This document shows positions 1-9,035 of a stretch of 64,000 bases of DNA, piece by piece (the stretch's first letter is position 1; each line of letters opens with the position of its first letter). The stretch spans positions 33,163 through 97,162 of the forward strand of contig JBGVRA010000030.1 of NCBI GenBank assembly GCA_045127955.1. The letters are read 5' to 3'. The position numbers and the translations under genes are program-made. The notes beneath the pieces were generated by a model. The model was given only the letters and a program-made list of their open reading frames with translations. It made no database searches and was not told the DNA's origin. The stretch is from Pelethenecus sp045127955 (lineage in GTDB: Bacteria; Bacillota_I; Bacilli_A; Acholeplasmatales; Anaeroplasmataceae).

Positions 1-630
1 GGTACAATTTTCTTATTATTATTTAATACAAAAGAAAATCATGGTTTATTAGCTACATATCTTTCATTAGATATAGATTTTTTCATTGATACATGGTTTA
101 AGTTTAAAATTTTTGGTTATGAAGTAGATGTTGTATATGCTTGGATTCCAATTTTCTTTATGTGCTTATGGGGAGGATGGGGTGGAAACTTCATCATCCT
201 TAGCGCAGGTTTAGAAAATGTTCCAAAGAGCTTATATGAAGCATCATCTATTGACGGTTGTTCAACTTGGAAGAAAATACTACATGTTACAATTCCTGGT
301 ATAAAAGGACAACTTGTATTATGTTTATTTACTACAATTATTGGTTATTTAGGTTTATATGGTCAAAATTATGTTTTAACTAGTGGTGGTCCATATGCTA
401 CAACATTGCCTGCATCTGGTAAAACATCAACTATTATGTACTTTATTCAAGATATAGTTGCAAACAATCCGAATTTAAAAACTACAGTTTATGGTTTAGG
501 TGCTGCTGCTGCTTTAGTTTATGCATTATTTGTTGGTATTATTTCCGGTATTCAAATGTATATTACACGTGATAGAAGAACAGGTACAAAAATATCTGAG
601 AGGTATGAAAAATGGCACAAAGTAAGATAA
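1..630 (+). CDS. Sugar ABC transporter permease, MalF/UgpA type (5' end outside window)
   Basis: This is the C-terminal part of an inner-membrane permease of a carbohydrate (CUT1-type) ABC importer. The frame is open from base 1, so the first ATG inside it (base 160) is internal and the true start lies upstream. Hydrophobic segments alternate with loops, and the cytoplasmic EAA loop that docks on the ATPase is visible as EASSIDGCSTWKKI. The stop overlaps the next permease by 19 bases, indicating translational coupling. The substrate is not readable from the sequence; the following GH43 enzymes suggest xylan- or arabinan-derived oligosaccharides. The solute-binding lipoprotein expected for such importers is not in the window and probably lies just upstream. 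Confidence 0.9.
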   Translation, partial: GTIFLLLFNTKENHGLLATYLSLDIDFFIDTWFKFKIFGYEVDVVYAWIPIFFMCLWGGWGGNFIILSAGLENVPKSLYEASSIDGCSTWKKILHVTIPGIKGQLVLCLFTTIIGYLGLYGQNYVLTSGGPYATTLPASGKTSTIMYFIQDIVANNPNLKTTVYGLGAAAALVYALFVGIISGIQMYITRDRRTGTKISERYEKWHKVR

Positions 631-1562
631 CATTAGAACAATATATTGGTTATAGAAAAAAATACGCTGTTACAGGAAAGAAAAAAGCAGATGTTGGTAA
701 AATTGTTGCGTTTGTAATTCTAGCTTTATTCTCATTAATATGGGTATTACCATTTTTCATTATGCTTTTTGGTTCATTAAGAGGTCATCAAGACCTTATG
801 AATCATCCTGGTAAATTATTTAATCCACCTAGTGGATTTACACTAGAAAGTTATAAGATTTTGCTTTTTAATGAATGGCCTGAAACAATGCAACATAATT
901 CTTCACAAAAAGCTGAAATAGGTTATTGGTTAATGAACAGCTGTTTTAGTGCAGTTGGCGGTACTTGTTTATATTTACTTGTAGCGTCACTTGCTGCTTA
1001 TGCATTTACATTTATCGATTTTAAATATCGTAATGTATTATTTGGTATTCTAATTGCTACATTGGTAATTCCAGGTGTTGCAACATCAGTTGGTAACCAA
1101 TCGTTAGTGTACGATTTAGGTTTAAATAAATCAATATTAGCTTTAATTATTCCAGGTTTAGGTGGAGTATATGGAATGTATTTAATTAGAACATTCTTCT
1201 CATCCATTCCTAAAGATTTAATTGAATCAGCTAAAATGGATGGTTATAGTAATTTACAAATTTTTACTAAAATAGTTTTACCATTGGGTAAGACTGTAAT
1301 CTTCGTTCAAGGTTTATTTGGTTTCATGGGGGCATGGAATGATCTTGTTTGGCCACAAATGTTATATGGAACAAAGGATACAAAACTTTGGACTTTACAA
1401 GTTGGTATGGCTTATGTTATCAACAACTCTAAAGCTAATGTAAATTCAATTGGATTTGCATTTGCTGGTGGTGTATTGTGTGTACTTCCAGTATTAGTTG
1501 TATATCTTATTGCTCAAGATAAGATTATTGAAGGTATGGCTTCAACTGGTGTAAAACGTTAA
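612..1562 (+). CDS. Sugar ABC transporter permease, MalG/UgpE type
   Basis: Second permease of the CUT1 importer, 316 residues, close to the usual 275-300 plus a short N-terminal cytoplasmic extension. A first membrane segment lies near residues 33-53, several more follow, and the EAA loop reads ESAKMDGYSNLQIF near residue 205, in the C-terminal half as expected. The ATG at 612 lies inside the end of the previous gene, so the two permeases are coupled. It should pair one-to-one with the upstream permease and bind the MalK-type ATPase encoded 18 bases downstream. Family assignment is firm; the transported sugar is inferred only from neighbours. Confidence 0.92.
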   Translation: MAQSKITLEQYIGYRKKYAVTGKKKADVGKIVAFVILALFSLIWVLPFFIMLFGSLRGHQDLMNHPGKLFNPPSGFTLESYKILLFNEWPETMQHNSSQKAEIGYWLMNSCFSAVGGTCLYLLVASLAAYAFTFIDFKYRNVLFGILIATLVIPGVATSVGNQSLVYDLGLNKSILALIIPGLGGVYGMYLIRTFFSSIPKDLIESAKMDGYSNLQIFTKIVLPLGKTVIFVQGLFGFMGAWNDLVWPQMLYGTKDTKLWTLQVGMAYVINNSKANVNSIGFAFAGGVLCVLPVLVVYLIAQDKIIEGMASTGVKR

Positions 1563-1580
1563 AAATGAAAGAGGTACTTT

Positions 1581-3962
1581 ATGGAAAACATTAAAAATAA
1601 CAATTTAGAGCCAGTTGATGGTAGTATGGTAGTTTCAAAATCAGAAGCTGGTAAAGTATTAAGAGACCATGGGTATAAGGTTGTTAATAAGGGTGTTGAC
1701 TCATTTGTATCTTTAAAAGATATCAATAAAATATATCCTAATGGTGTACAAGCTGTATACGATTTTAATATCGATATTAAGGAAAATGATTTTATCGTAT
1801 TGGTTGGTCCATCAGGATGTGGTAAGTCAACAACACTTCGTATGATTGCCGGATTAGAAGATATTACAAGTGGTTATTTATATATTGATAAGGTATTATC
1901 AAATTATTTAGCTAGTAAAGATCGTGATATCTCAATGGTATTCCAATCATATGCATTATATCCACAAATGACAGTATATGATAATATTGCATTCCCATTA
2001 AAATCTCGTAAATATCGTAAGGTTGTTACAGCGAAAGTTAATAAAGCTTGGGATGAAGTTTTAAATGCATTAAAACAACCTAATGAAGTTGTTAGAGCAA
2101 TTAGAGAAGCTTATGATAAGTCATTATCTTTTGGTACTACAAATGAATATGTAGCTACTAAATTAAAAATTTCTGATTTTGCTGCTAAAACTTTATGTGG
2201 ATTCAATATTACATCTACTGAACAATTAGAAATGAAAAATCAATCTGGCAAAACATTATATGAAGAAATTTGTGATAAGGCTCAAGTTGAAAAGAAGAAT
2301 GAACTTAATGAATTAACTAGTAAAGGATTTACTGTTAATGAAAACTATGAAGTTTTAAAAGATGGCGTTGTTCAATATAAAGAAGAAAAACTTACTAAAG
2401 AAGAAATTAGAGCAAAAGTATTTGAAGCTGCTGAAATTCTAGATTTAGGTCCATATTTAGATAGAAGACCTAAAGAATTATCTGGTGGTCAAATGCAAAG
2501 AGTTGCTTTAGGTAGAGCTATAGTAAGAAATGCTAAGTTATTCTTAATGGATGAACCATTATCTAACTTAGATGCTAAATTACGTGTTCAAATGCGTAGT
2601 GAAATTGTAAGAATCCATGAACAAATTGGTGCTACTACAATTTATGTAACACATGACCAAACAGAAGCTATGACAATGGCTACTAAGATTGCGGTTATGT
2701 CTAAAGGTTGGGTACAACAAATTGGTACTCCACAAGAAATTTATTATAATCCTAAAAATATATTTGTTGCTACATTTATTGGTTCTCCAGCTATGAATAT
2801 ATTCGATGGTGAATATGACAATGGAACTATTACGTTCAAGAGTGGTTTTAAAGTTGAATTAAAACCTGAATTTGTTGCAAAACATAATAAGTTCTATGAA
2901 GATAAGATTAAAGATATCGAAAGAATGCTAGAATTAGATGATTTCAAGAAAATGCATGCTTTAAGAGTTGTCGATGAAGTATTATTTGTAGGTAAAGAAC
3001 ATTCTGATCCACAAAACGTTCAAAAAGAATTAACAACTTTATTTGAAAATGTTAAATCATTCAGTCCTGAATGTCAAAAAACTGTTGAATCTTATTTAGG
3101 AAAATATACTGGTGAAGCATTATCATTATTAATTGAAGAATATAATAAGGCTATGGGAATTAATGCTAAGTTAACTCTTTATAAGATTAAAGATATTGTA
3201 TCTACAATTACTGATGAACATGGTAAGGAAGCTTTAGCTTTAGTTGAAGCTCAACTTGAAGTATTAAAAGATATTAATACAAATTCTATTAATTTACCTA
3301 CATATTTTGGTTTTGTAAATGCTGTTAAGGCATGTACTGAATATGTTCAATCTTTAGGTGCTGGTAATAAGGTTTTATTAGCTTCTTTAGCAAAACTTGA
3401 TATTACTGAAAAATTATCTAATGATTCTGATTCTTGGTTAAAGGCTATTAGAAAACCATTATTAACATTTGAAAAGATTAATTCTAGTGATATTGGTAAA
3501 TTACATAATGCTCAAGTGTTTAACAAAAATGAAAAAGTTGAATCTGAAACATTATATTATCAAAAACCAAAGAATAAGAAGAAAAAATCAAAAGTTAAAG
3601 TTAATTTAAATTCTGTTGATGTTCAATTTATTAATAATTTATACGAAGTTGCACTTGGTATTTTAACTGAAAGTAAGAATGCATTAATTGGCAAACATAA
3701 CGTAAGAATCGGTATTAGACCAGAAGATATTCACTTAAATAATGAATATAATGAAAGCAATAAGTCTAATCCATTTGTAATTAAATCTGATATCGTAGAA
3801 TTATTAGGTAGTGAATTATTAGTTCATACTGATTATGCTGACACTAAGATGATTGCTAAGATTTCTACTGGTACATTAATTAAACCTCATACTGATGTTG
3901 AGTTAACTATGAATACTGATAAGATTTTAATCTTTGATGAAACAACTGGAGATACTATTTAA
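1581..3962 (+). CDS. MalK/UgpC-type sugar ABC ATPase with two large insertions
   Basis: ATP-hydrolysing subunit of the sugar importer. Canonical pieces occur in order: Walker A GPSGCGKST (about 75-83), Q-loop QSYALYPQ (about 122), signature LSGGQMQR (about 300), Walker B LFLMDEP (about 322), switch VTHD (about 355), and a C-terminal regulatory OB-type domain ending with GIRPEDIHL. At 793 residues it is about twice the normal 370-390. The excess is an insertion of about 125 residues (about 146-270) in the helical subdomain before the signature, and a helical, Lys/Glu-rich insertion of about 275 residues (about 425-700) splitting the regulatory domain. The frame is uninterrupted and the nucleotide-binding motifs are intact, so it looks functional. 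The insertion roles are unknown. Confidence 0.93.
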   Translation: MENIKNNNLEPVDGSMVVSKSEAGKVLRDHGYKVVNKGVDSFVSLKDINKIYPNGVQAVYDFNIDIKENDFIVLVGPSGCGKSTTLRMIAGLEDITSGYLYIDKVLSNYLASKDRDISMVFQSYALYPQMTVYDNIAFPLKSRKYRKVVTAKVNKAWDEVLNALKQPNEVVRAIREAYDKSLSFGTTNEYVATKLKISDFAAKTLCGFNITSTEQLEMKNQSGKTLYEEICDKAQVEKKNELNELTSKGFTVNENYEVLKDGVVQYKEEKLTKEEIRAKVFEAAEILDLGPYLDRRPKELSGGQMQRVALGRAIVRNAKLFLMDEPLSNLDAKLRVQMRSEIVRIHEQIGATTIYVTHDQTEAMTMATKIAVMSKGWVQQIGTPQEIYYNPKNIFVATFIGSPAMNIFDGEYDNGTITFKSGFKVELKPEFVAKHNKFYEDKIKDIERMLELDDFKKMHALRVVDEVLFVGKEHSDPQNVQKELTTLFENVKSFSPECQKTVESYLGKYTGEALSLLIEEYNKAMGINAKLTLYKIKDIVSTITDEHGKEALALVEAQLEVLKDINTNSINLPTYFGFVNAVKACTEYVQSLGAGNKVLLASLAKLDITEKLSNDSDSWLKAIRKPLLTFEKINSSDIGKLHNAQVFNKNEKVESETLYYQKPKNKKKKSKVKVNLNSVDVQFINNLYEVALGILTESKNALIGKHNVRIGIRPEDIHLNNEYNESNKSNPFVIKSDIVELLGSELLVHTDYADTKMIAKISTGTLIKPHTDVELTMNTDKILIFDETTGDTI

Positions 3963-3964
3963 TT

Positions 3965-6073
3965 ATGAGTAAATTATTGAAATATGATAATATTTTCAAT
4001 AGCAAAAGAAGAAATGGTGCTGCAAGTTTAGGTGCACCAGATCCGTTTATTTACAGATTTAATGGAAGTTATTATTTGATTTGTACAAGAGATCGTGGTT
4101 TAGTCATGATGAAATCAGATGATTTGATTAACTTTCAATATGTTAATGAGGATGGAATTGTAAGCGAAGATAAGAGTATTGCCTTCGCTTACGCTCCTGA
4201 ATTATCATACTTAGATGGTTATTTTTATATAACTGCATCACCTAGTGGTAATGGCCATTATATTTATAGAAGTGAAAATATATGTGGACCATATGTTTTA
4301 TATAAAGATAACTTTAATGAACTTATTGATGGTAGTTTTTACATTGATACTGATGAATCAAAGTATTTTTTAAGAGCTACTGAAACAGGTATAGCTGCTA
4401 AAAAATTTAAAGAAGATGACTCTTTATCAGATTTTGAGTTATTTAGTGATGATTCTTTTTACTTTAATAATACTATTATTGGTAATTGGACAGAAGGTCC
4501 TTATATGTTGAAACGATATGGTTATTATTATTTAACTTATACAGGAACTCATTTTTTAAGTGATGCTTACCGTGTTGTTTATTCTAGTGGTAAATCTTTT
4601 AGTGAAGATGGTTTATCTTTTAAAGGTACTACTTTACTTTCTACAACAAATGATTTTTATGGTCTTGGTCATTCTATGACTTTTTTAGGTCCTGATTTAG
4701 ATTCTTATTATATTGCATATCATAATATGACTAAAAGTGGAAATAGATATTTAAATATTTCTAGGTTGGTTTTTGATGATTATGGTAATATGATGACTAA
4801 TGGAGCTTATGTGAAGGATAATCCAGGATTTAGAAGACCTATTTTTGAAAAGTATGTTGATGAATCTAATTATATTTCTAATGAAGTATTTGAAAATAAG
4901 AGATTTACTGTTGAATATAATTTTAAAGGTTCTAATGTTAAATTATATTTAGCTTATGTTGATTCAAATAATTATCAATATATTGTTGTAAACAATGGAT
5001 TAAAGATTGTTAACTATTGTAATGGTAATAGTGATATACTTTTAGATTTAGATTTAAATTCTTTAGGAAATCCTAATGTATTTCACTGTCTTAGATTACA
5101 ATATTATAACAAAAAAGCTACTATTTATTTAGATAATGTAGAGATTGTTAATAAGACTTCTATTAATGTTAATAAGGGTAAGATTGGTTTTGTTAATAAT
5201 GAATTTATTGGTTCATATTTAGCATATTCAATTGCTTCTTTTGGTAGTAGTGATAAAGATATTGTAAAAAAAGATGAGTTTTATATTAGTAATTGTAATA
5301 AGAAAGATGATAACTATTTTACTAAATTTAGAATTAGTGAAGATGGTTGTTATATGATTTATTTACATGCTAATAAGAAGACTATATTAAAAAATATTTT
5401 TATAGATAATAATTTAATGAAAGAAGATGTTTCTTCTTTAATTGATAATACTTTATTATTTAATGTTTCTTTAAAAAAGGGAATTCATAAGATTTCATTT
5501 TTATGTGATAGAATTTCTTCTGATTTAAAAATAAAGATTGTTAAATGTGAAGATAATCCTATTATTAATATTGATAATTTATTAGATAATTGTAATATTT
5601 ATCATAGATATCTTAAAGTATCTACTGGTATTTATTTAGAAAACGATAGAAACGCTATTATTTCTAAGAAAAAATATTCTGATTTTAGTTTATCAACTAA
5701 TATTAAGCTTATTGGTAATCCTCAAATTAAGGATAGATTTGTTGGGTTAATAGCGTGTTGTAATAATTATTCAAAATCTAATGAGTTTGAAAATGGTTAT
5801 TCTTTACAAGGATATATGCTAGTTATTGATCGTAACCATGCATATGTAATTGATGCAAATTATTATCATTCTAAGGTGTTAAAGAAGTATGCTTTAAATG
5901 GTAAACGTGAAATGGAACTTAAAGTTGTTAAAACTTTAACTTCTATTAACTTTTATGTTGATGATGAACTTATTTATAATTTAGATGGTAATAAATATAT
6001 TTCTGGATATTGTGGTATATATAATCATCATGTAAGTGCAGTATTTAGAAAATTTGATTTAAAAAATAATTAG
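3965..6073 (+). CDS. Cytoplasmic GH43-like glycoside hydrolase with C-terminal accessory domains
   Basis: Probable beta-xylosidase or alpha-L-arabinofuranosidase of the five-bladed propeller GH43 clan. It has no signal peptide, so it should cleave imported oligosaccharides. The general-base Asp lies in GAPDPF (about residue 26), the pKa-modulating Asp in ELIDGSFYIDTD, the acid Glu in WTEGPYM (about 179), and a late GLGHSM histidine motif matches the metal site seen in many GH43s. Residues from about 300 on form extra beta-rich modules that look like concanavalin-type sandwiches, including ISKKKYSDFSLSTNIKL near the end. It starts two bases after the ATPase stop, in the transporter operon. GH43 membership is fairly secure; exact specificity is not. 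Confidence 0.8.
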   Translation: MSKLLKYDNIFNSKRRNGAASLGAPDPFIYRFNGSYYLICTRDRGLVMMKSDDLINFQYVNEDGIVSEDKSIAFAYAPELSYLDGYFYITASPSGNGHYIYRSENICGPYVLYKDNFNELIDGSFYIDTDESKYFLRATETGIAAKKFKEDDSLSDFELFSDDSFYFNNTIIGNWTEGPYMLKRYGYYYLTYTGTHFLSDAYRVVYSSGKSFSEDGLSFKGTTLLSTTNDFYGLGHSMTFLGPDLDSYYIAYHNMTKSGNRYLNISRLVFDDYGNMMTNGAYVKDNPGFRRPIFEKYVDESNYISNEVFENKRFTVEYNFKGSNVKLYLAYVDSNNYQYIVVNNGLKIVNYCNGNSDILLDLDLNSLGNPNVFHCLRLQYYNKKATIYLDNVEIVNKTSINVNKGKIGFVNNEFIGSYLAYSIASFGSSDKDIVKKDEFYISNCNKKDDNYFTKFRISEDGCYMIYLHANKKTILKNIFIDNNLMKEDVSSLIDNTLLFNVSLKKGIHKISFLCDRISSDLKIKIVKCEDNPIINIDNLLDNCNIYHRYLKVSTGIYLENDRNAIISKKKYSDFSLSTNIKLIGNPQIKDRFVGLIACCNNYSKSNEFENGYSLQGYMLVIDRNHAYVIDANYYHSKVLKKYALNGKREMELKVVKTLTSINFYVDDELIYNLDGNKYISGYCGIYNHHVSAVFRKFDLKNN

Positions 6074-6087
6074 ATTAGGTGGTTCTT

Positions 6088-7290
6088 ATGAAAAGAAAAT
6101 TTGTTTTAATTTTAATGGGACTATTAGCTTTAACTTTAGTAAGTTGTCAACAAAATGGTAACCCTAAAACTGAAGTTCCAACTGAAAAAACACCAGTAGA
6201 ACCTACTAAAGAACCTACTCCAGTAGAATATTTCTTTGGTACTTATACTAATCCAACACTTGTAACTTATGAAAATGGTTCTCCATATAAAACAGAAGTT
6301 GCTGACCCTTCAATTGTTAGAGGCGATGATGGATATTTTTATATTTTCTCTACTTTAGGACGTGTTTTAAGAAGTGAAGATGCATGTAACTGGATTGTAT
6401 ATAGTGATAACATCATTACTCGTCCTACTTGGGATAAAGATGTTTGGGGTGAATCTGTTAATGCTCAAATTTGGGCACCAGATGTAATCAAAATTGGTGA
6501 TAAATGGATTTATTATTATTCATTAAGTGCTTGGGGAAAATGCTGTGGTGTTGGTTATGCTGTAGCTGATGAAATAGCTGGTCCTTATACTGATATGGGT
6601 AAATTATTTGATTATAAGGAAATTAAAATTGATAATGCTATCGACCCTCATGTATTTATCGATGATGATGGTAGAGTTTATATGTCAGTTGGTTCATTCC
6701 AAGGCTTATTCTTACTTGAACTTACAGAAGATGGTACAGAGTTATTAGGTGGTGTTGAATATCAACGCGATAATAAAGTTCTAATCGCTGGTAAAGTTGG
6801 TGGTTGGGATGGTTCAACTTATGAAGGTAGTTATATTATTAAAAAAGATGGCATGTACTATTACTTTGGTAGTGTTGGTACTTGTTGTGAAGGTAAGAGT
6901 TCTACATACCGTGTTGTTGTAGGTCGTGCTGATAATATTGCTGGTCCTTATACTGATGCTGCTGGACGTCCTTTAACTGCATCTGGTTCTGGTAAGACAT
7001 ATGGAGAAATGTGTTTATGGACTGGTATTACAAATGCCAATATGTCAGGTGCTGGTCATAATTCTATTTTATTAGATGATGCTGGTGATTACTGGATTTA
7101 TTATCATGCATATTCAAGTGCTGATAATTTTGCTACTAGACATTTATTTATGGATAAATTGTCTTGGGATGATAATGGATTCCCTTATGTATCATATACT
7201 TATGTAAATGATGAAGGAGAAGAAAAGGAATCAAAAGTTAAACCTTCTTTTGAAATTGAATTAGATGGTCCTAGATTTATTGTTGAATAG
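6088..7290 (+). CDS. Secreted GH43 lipoprotein, arabinanase-like
   Basis: Surface lipoprotein of 400 residues: the signal peptide ends in the lipobox LVSC, followed by a Pro/Thr/Glu-rich linker (PTEKTPVEPTKEPTP) and a GH43 propeller. Catalytic residues are visible: base Asp in VADPSI, modulator Asp in NAIDPHVF, acid Glu in YEGSYI, and the metal-site His in GAGHNSI. The spacing and the DPSIV/DPHVF motifs resemble endo-1,5-alpha-L-arabinanases more than the two GH43 lipoproteins that follow. I use the ATG at 6088 rather than the in-frame GTG at 6079, because AGGTGG at 6077-6082 is a correctly spaced ribosome binding site for 6088 and the lipoprotein signal starts there. Confidence 0.87.
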   Translation: MKRKFVLILMGLLALTLVSCQQNGNPKTEVPTEKTPVEPTKEPTPVEYFFGTYTNPTLVTYENGSPYKTEVADPSIVRGDDGYFYIFSTLGRVLRSEDACNWIVYSDNIITRPTWDKDVWGESVNAQIWAPDVIKIGDKWIYYYSLSAWGKCCGVGYAVADEIAGPYTDMGKLFDYKEIKIDNAIDPHVFIDDDGRVYMSVGSFQGLFLLELTEDGTELLGGVEYQRDNKVLIAGKVGGWDGSTYEGSYIIKKDGMYYYFGSVGTCCEGKSSTYRVVVGRADNIAGPYTDAAGRPLTASGSGKTYGEMCLWTGITNANMSGAGHNSILLDDAGDYWIYYHAYSSADNFATRHLFMDKLSWDDNGFPYVSYTYVNDEGEEKESKVKPSFEIELDGPRFIVE

Positions 7291-7298
7291 GTGATACT

Positions 7299-9026
7299 AT
7301 GAAGAAAAGAATTTTTAGTTTATTAATGTGTGGGGTTATGGCAATTTCTTTAGCATCTTGTCAAGATAATAATGAAAAGACTAAAACTCCTACTCCAGAA
7401 ACTCCAGATATTGCTGAAGAAGATTTAGTTAAACCTGGGGCTTCTAATGTTAAATATACTGATTATAGTATGTTATCTGATGGTAATCATCCAGATTATA
7501 ATGAAGAAAAATGGTACCGTAATGATTTAAAAGATTTAGCGTTACCTGACCCTTATGTTTTAGAAGTAGACGGTACATATTATATTTATGGTACTACAGA
7601 TAGAACTGGTGCAAGAACAATCGATTGTTATTCAACAACTGATTTTCATGATTTTACTTGGCATAAAGATGTTTATGTAGCACCTGAAGATTCATGGGAA
7701 ACAAATTCTGGTGGTATTTTTGCTCCTGAAATGTTTGTATATGAAGGTGAATATTATTTATATTTTGGTATTAATAATCAAAGAAATGGTCTAAGATATA
7801 TTCATTGTGCTAAATCTAGTAATCCTTATGGTCCTTTTGAATCTATTTATCAAGAAAATGCTTGGGGAGAATTAGTTGATGGTAAGGCTGCTCCAATTTT
7901 TAATCATAATGATTCATTAGGTTTAAGTGTTTTAGACCAAACTATTTTCCAAGATGATGACGGAAAGATTTATATGTATTATTCTGTTTATGATACAGGA
8001 AATTCTCAATATATCGTTGGTTTTGAAATGGCTGATCCTATTACTCCATTATTTGAAACATATAAGATTTTAGTTAGACCTGGTGAACTTACACCAGCAA
8101 CTACTTCATCTAAGGTTTTATCATGGGAAGCTTATACTGATTTTGAAGTTGCTGAAGGTCCTTTCATGCTTAAATCTCCTAATGGTAAATACTATTTAAC
8201 TTATTCAGTAAATCATTATCCTAATAGATTCTATACTGTATGTTATGCTGAAAGTGATTCTCCATTAGGTGATTATACAAAACCTTATTCTCCTGAACAA
8301 AAGAAAAATGGCGAACTTTGGACTAATTTATTATTTGGTTATGCTGGCGGTCATACAGGTACTACTGTTCATGATCAATGGGGTGGATTTATGTCTGGTA
8401 CTGCTCATCACTGTTTCTTTAAAGTTGGTGATCAATGGATGATTGGATATCATGCTCATAGAAATAGAGATAACTCTAATAATGGTCGTATGTTTGCTAT
8501 GGATTATATTCATTTTGATGAAAATGGTGTTCCATATGCTGAAGGTCCTACATATTCACTTCAACCTTTACCAGAAGCAATTAGTGGATATAAGAATATC
8601 GCACTTGATGCTACTGTTAAATATCAAAATGTTGAATATGCTGAAAGAGTTAATGATAACTATATTGTTGAACATTATAATTTAGTACAAAATGCTAATA
8701 AGGAAGTTGTATTAAAAGAGGGTAAATCTTATATTGAACTTGTTTTTGATAAAGAATATTATATTGGTGCTATTATGATCTATAATAGTGCATTCTATGA
8801 TAAAGCTTTATCTGAAATTGATTATATTAATTTCTTTAATGATAATGCAGTTTTTAATGTTGGTTTTATGTTATGTTATATAAATGAAGAAAAAGAATTT
8901 ATATATCCAACAAGTTCGTTTGTTGTTGAATTTGATGAAGATATCAAAGCTACAAAGGTTTTAATTGCATTAGATACTCCTGGTGCTCAAATTAACGAAA
9001 TTAAAGTATTAGGAAGAGAAGCTTAG
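7299..9026 (+). CDS. Secreted GH43 lipoprotein with C-terminal discoidin-like domain (paralogue 1)
   Basis: Lipoprotein with lipobox LASC and a charged linker, then a GH43 catalytic propeller: LPDPYV carries the base Asp, LDQTIFQDDDG the modulator Asp, VAEGPFML the acid Glu, and GTAHHCFF the late His motif. Residues from about 435 onward (GYKNIALDATVKY ... IELVFDKEYYIGAIMIYNS) resemble an F5/8-type C (CBM32-like) carbohydrate-binding fold. It is collinear with, and clearly homologous to, the next gene, so the pair arose by tandem duplication. It sits 8 bases after the arabinanase-like gene with GGTGAT as ribosome binding site. Probable surface exo-acting arabinofuranosidase/xylosidase on plant glycans; substrate inferred. 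Confidence 0.85.
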   Translation: MKKRIFSLLMCGVMAISLASCQDNNEKTKTPTPETPDIAEEDLVKPGASNVKYTDYSMLSDGNHPDYNEEKWYRNDLKDLALPDPYVLEVDGTYYIYGTTDRTGARTIDCYSTTDFHDFTWHKDVYVAPEDSWETNSGGIFAPEMFVYEGEYYLYFGINNQRNGLRYIHCAKSSNPYGPFESIYQENAWGELVDGKAAPIFNHNDSLGLSVLDQTIFQDDDGKIYMYYSVYDTGNSQYIVGFEMADPITPLFETYKILVRPGELTPATTSSKVLSWEAYTDFEVAEGPFMLKSPNGKYYLTYSVNHYPNRFYTVCYAESDSPLGDYTKPYSPEQKKNGELWTNLLFGYAGGHTGTTVHDQWGGFMSGTAHHCFFKVGDQWMIGYHAHRNRDNSNNGRMFAMDYIHFDENGVPYAEGPTYSLQPLPEAISGYKNIALDATVKYQNVEYAERVNDNYIVEHYNLVQNANKEVVLKEGKSYIELVFDKEYYIGAIMIYNSAFYDKALSEIDYINFFNDNAVFNVGFMLCYINEEKEFIYPTSSFVVEFDEDIKATKVLIALDTPGAQINEIKVLGREA

Positions 9027-9035
9027 GGGTGTATT

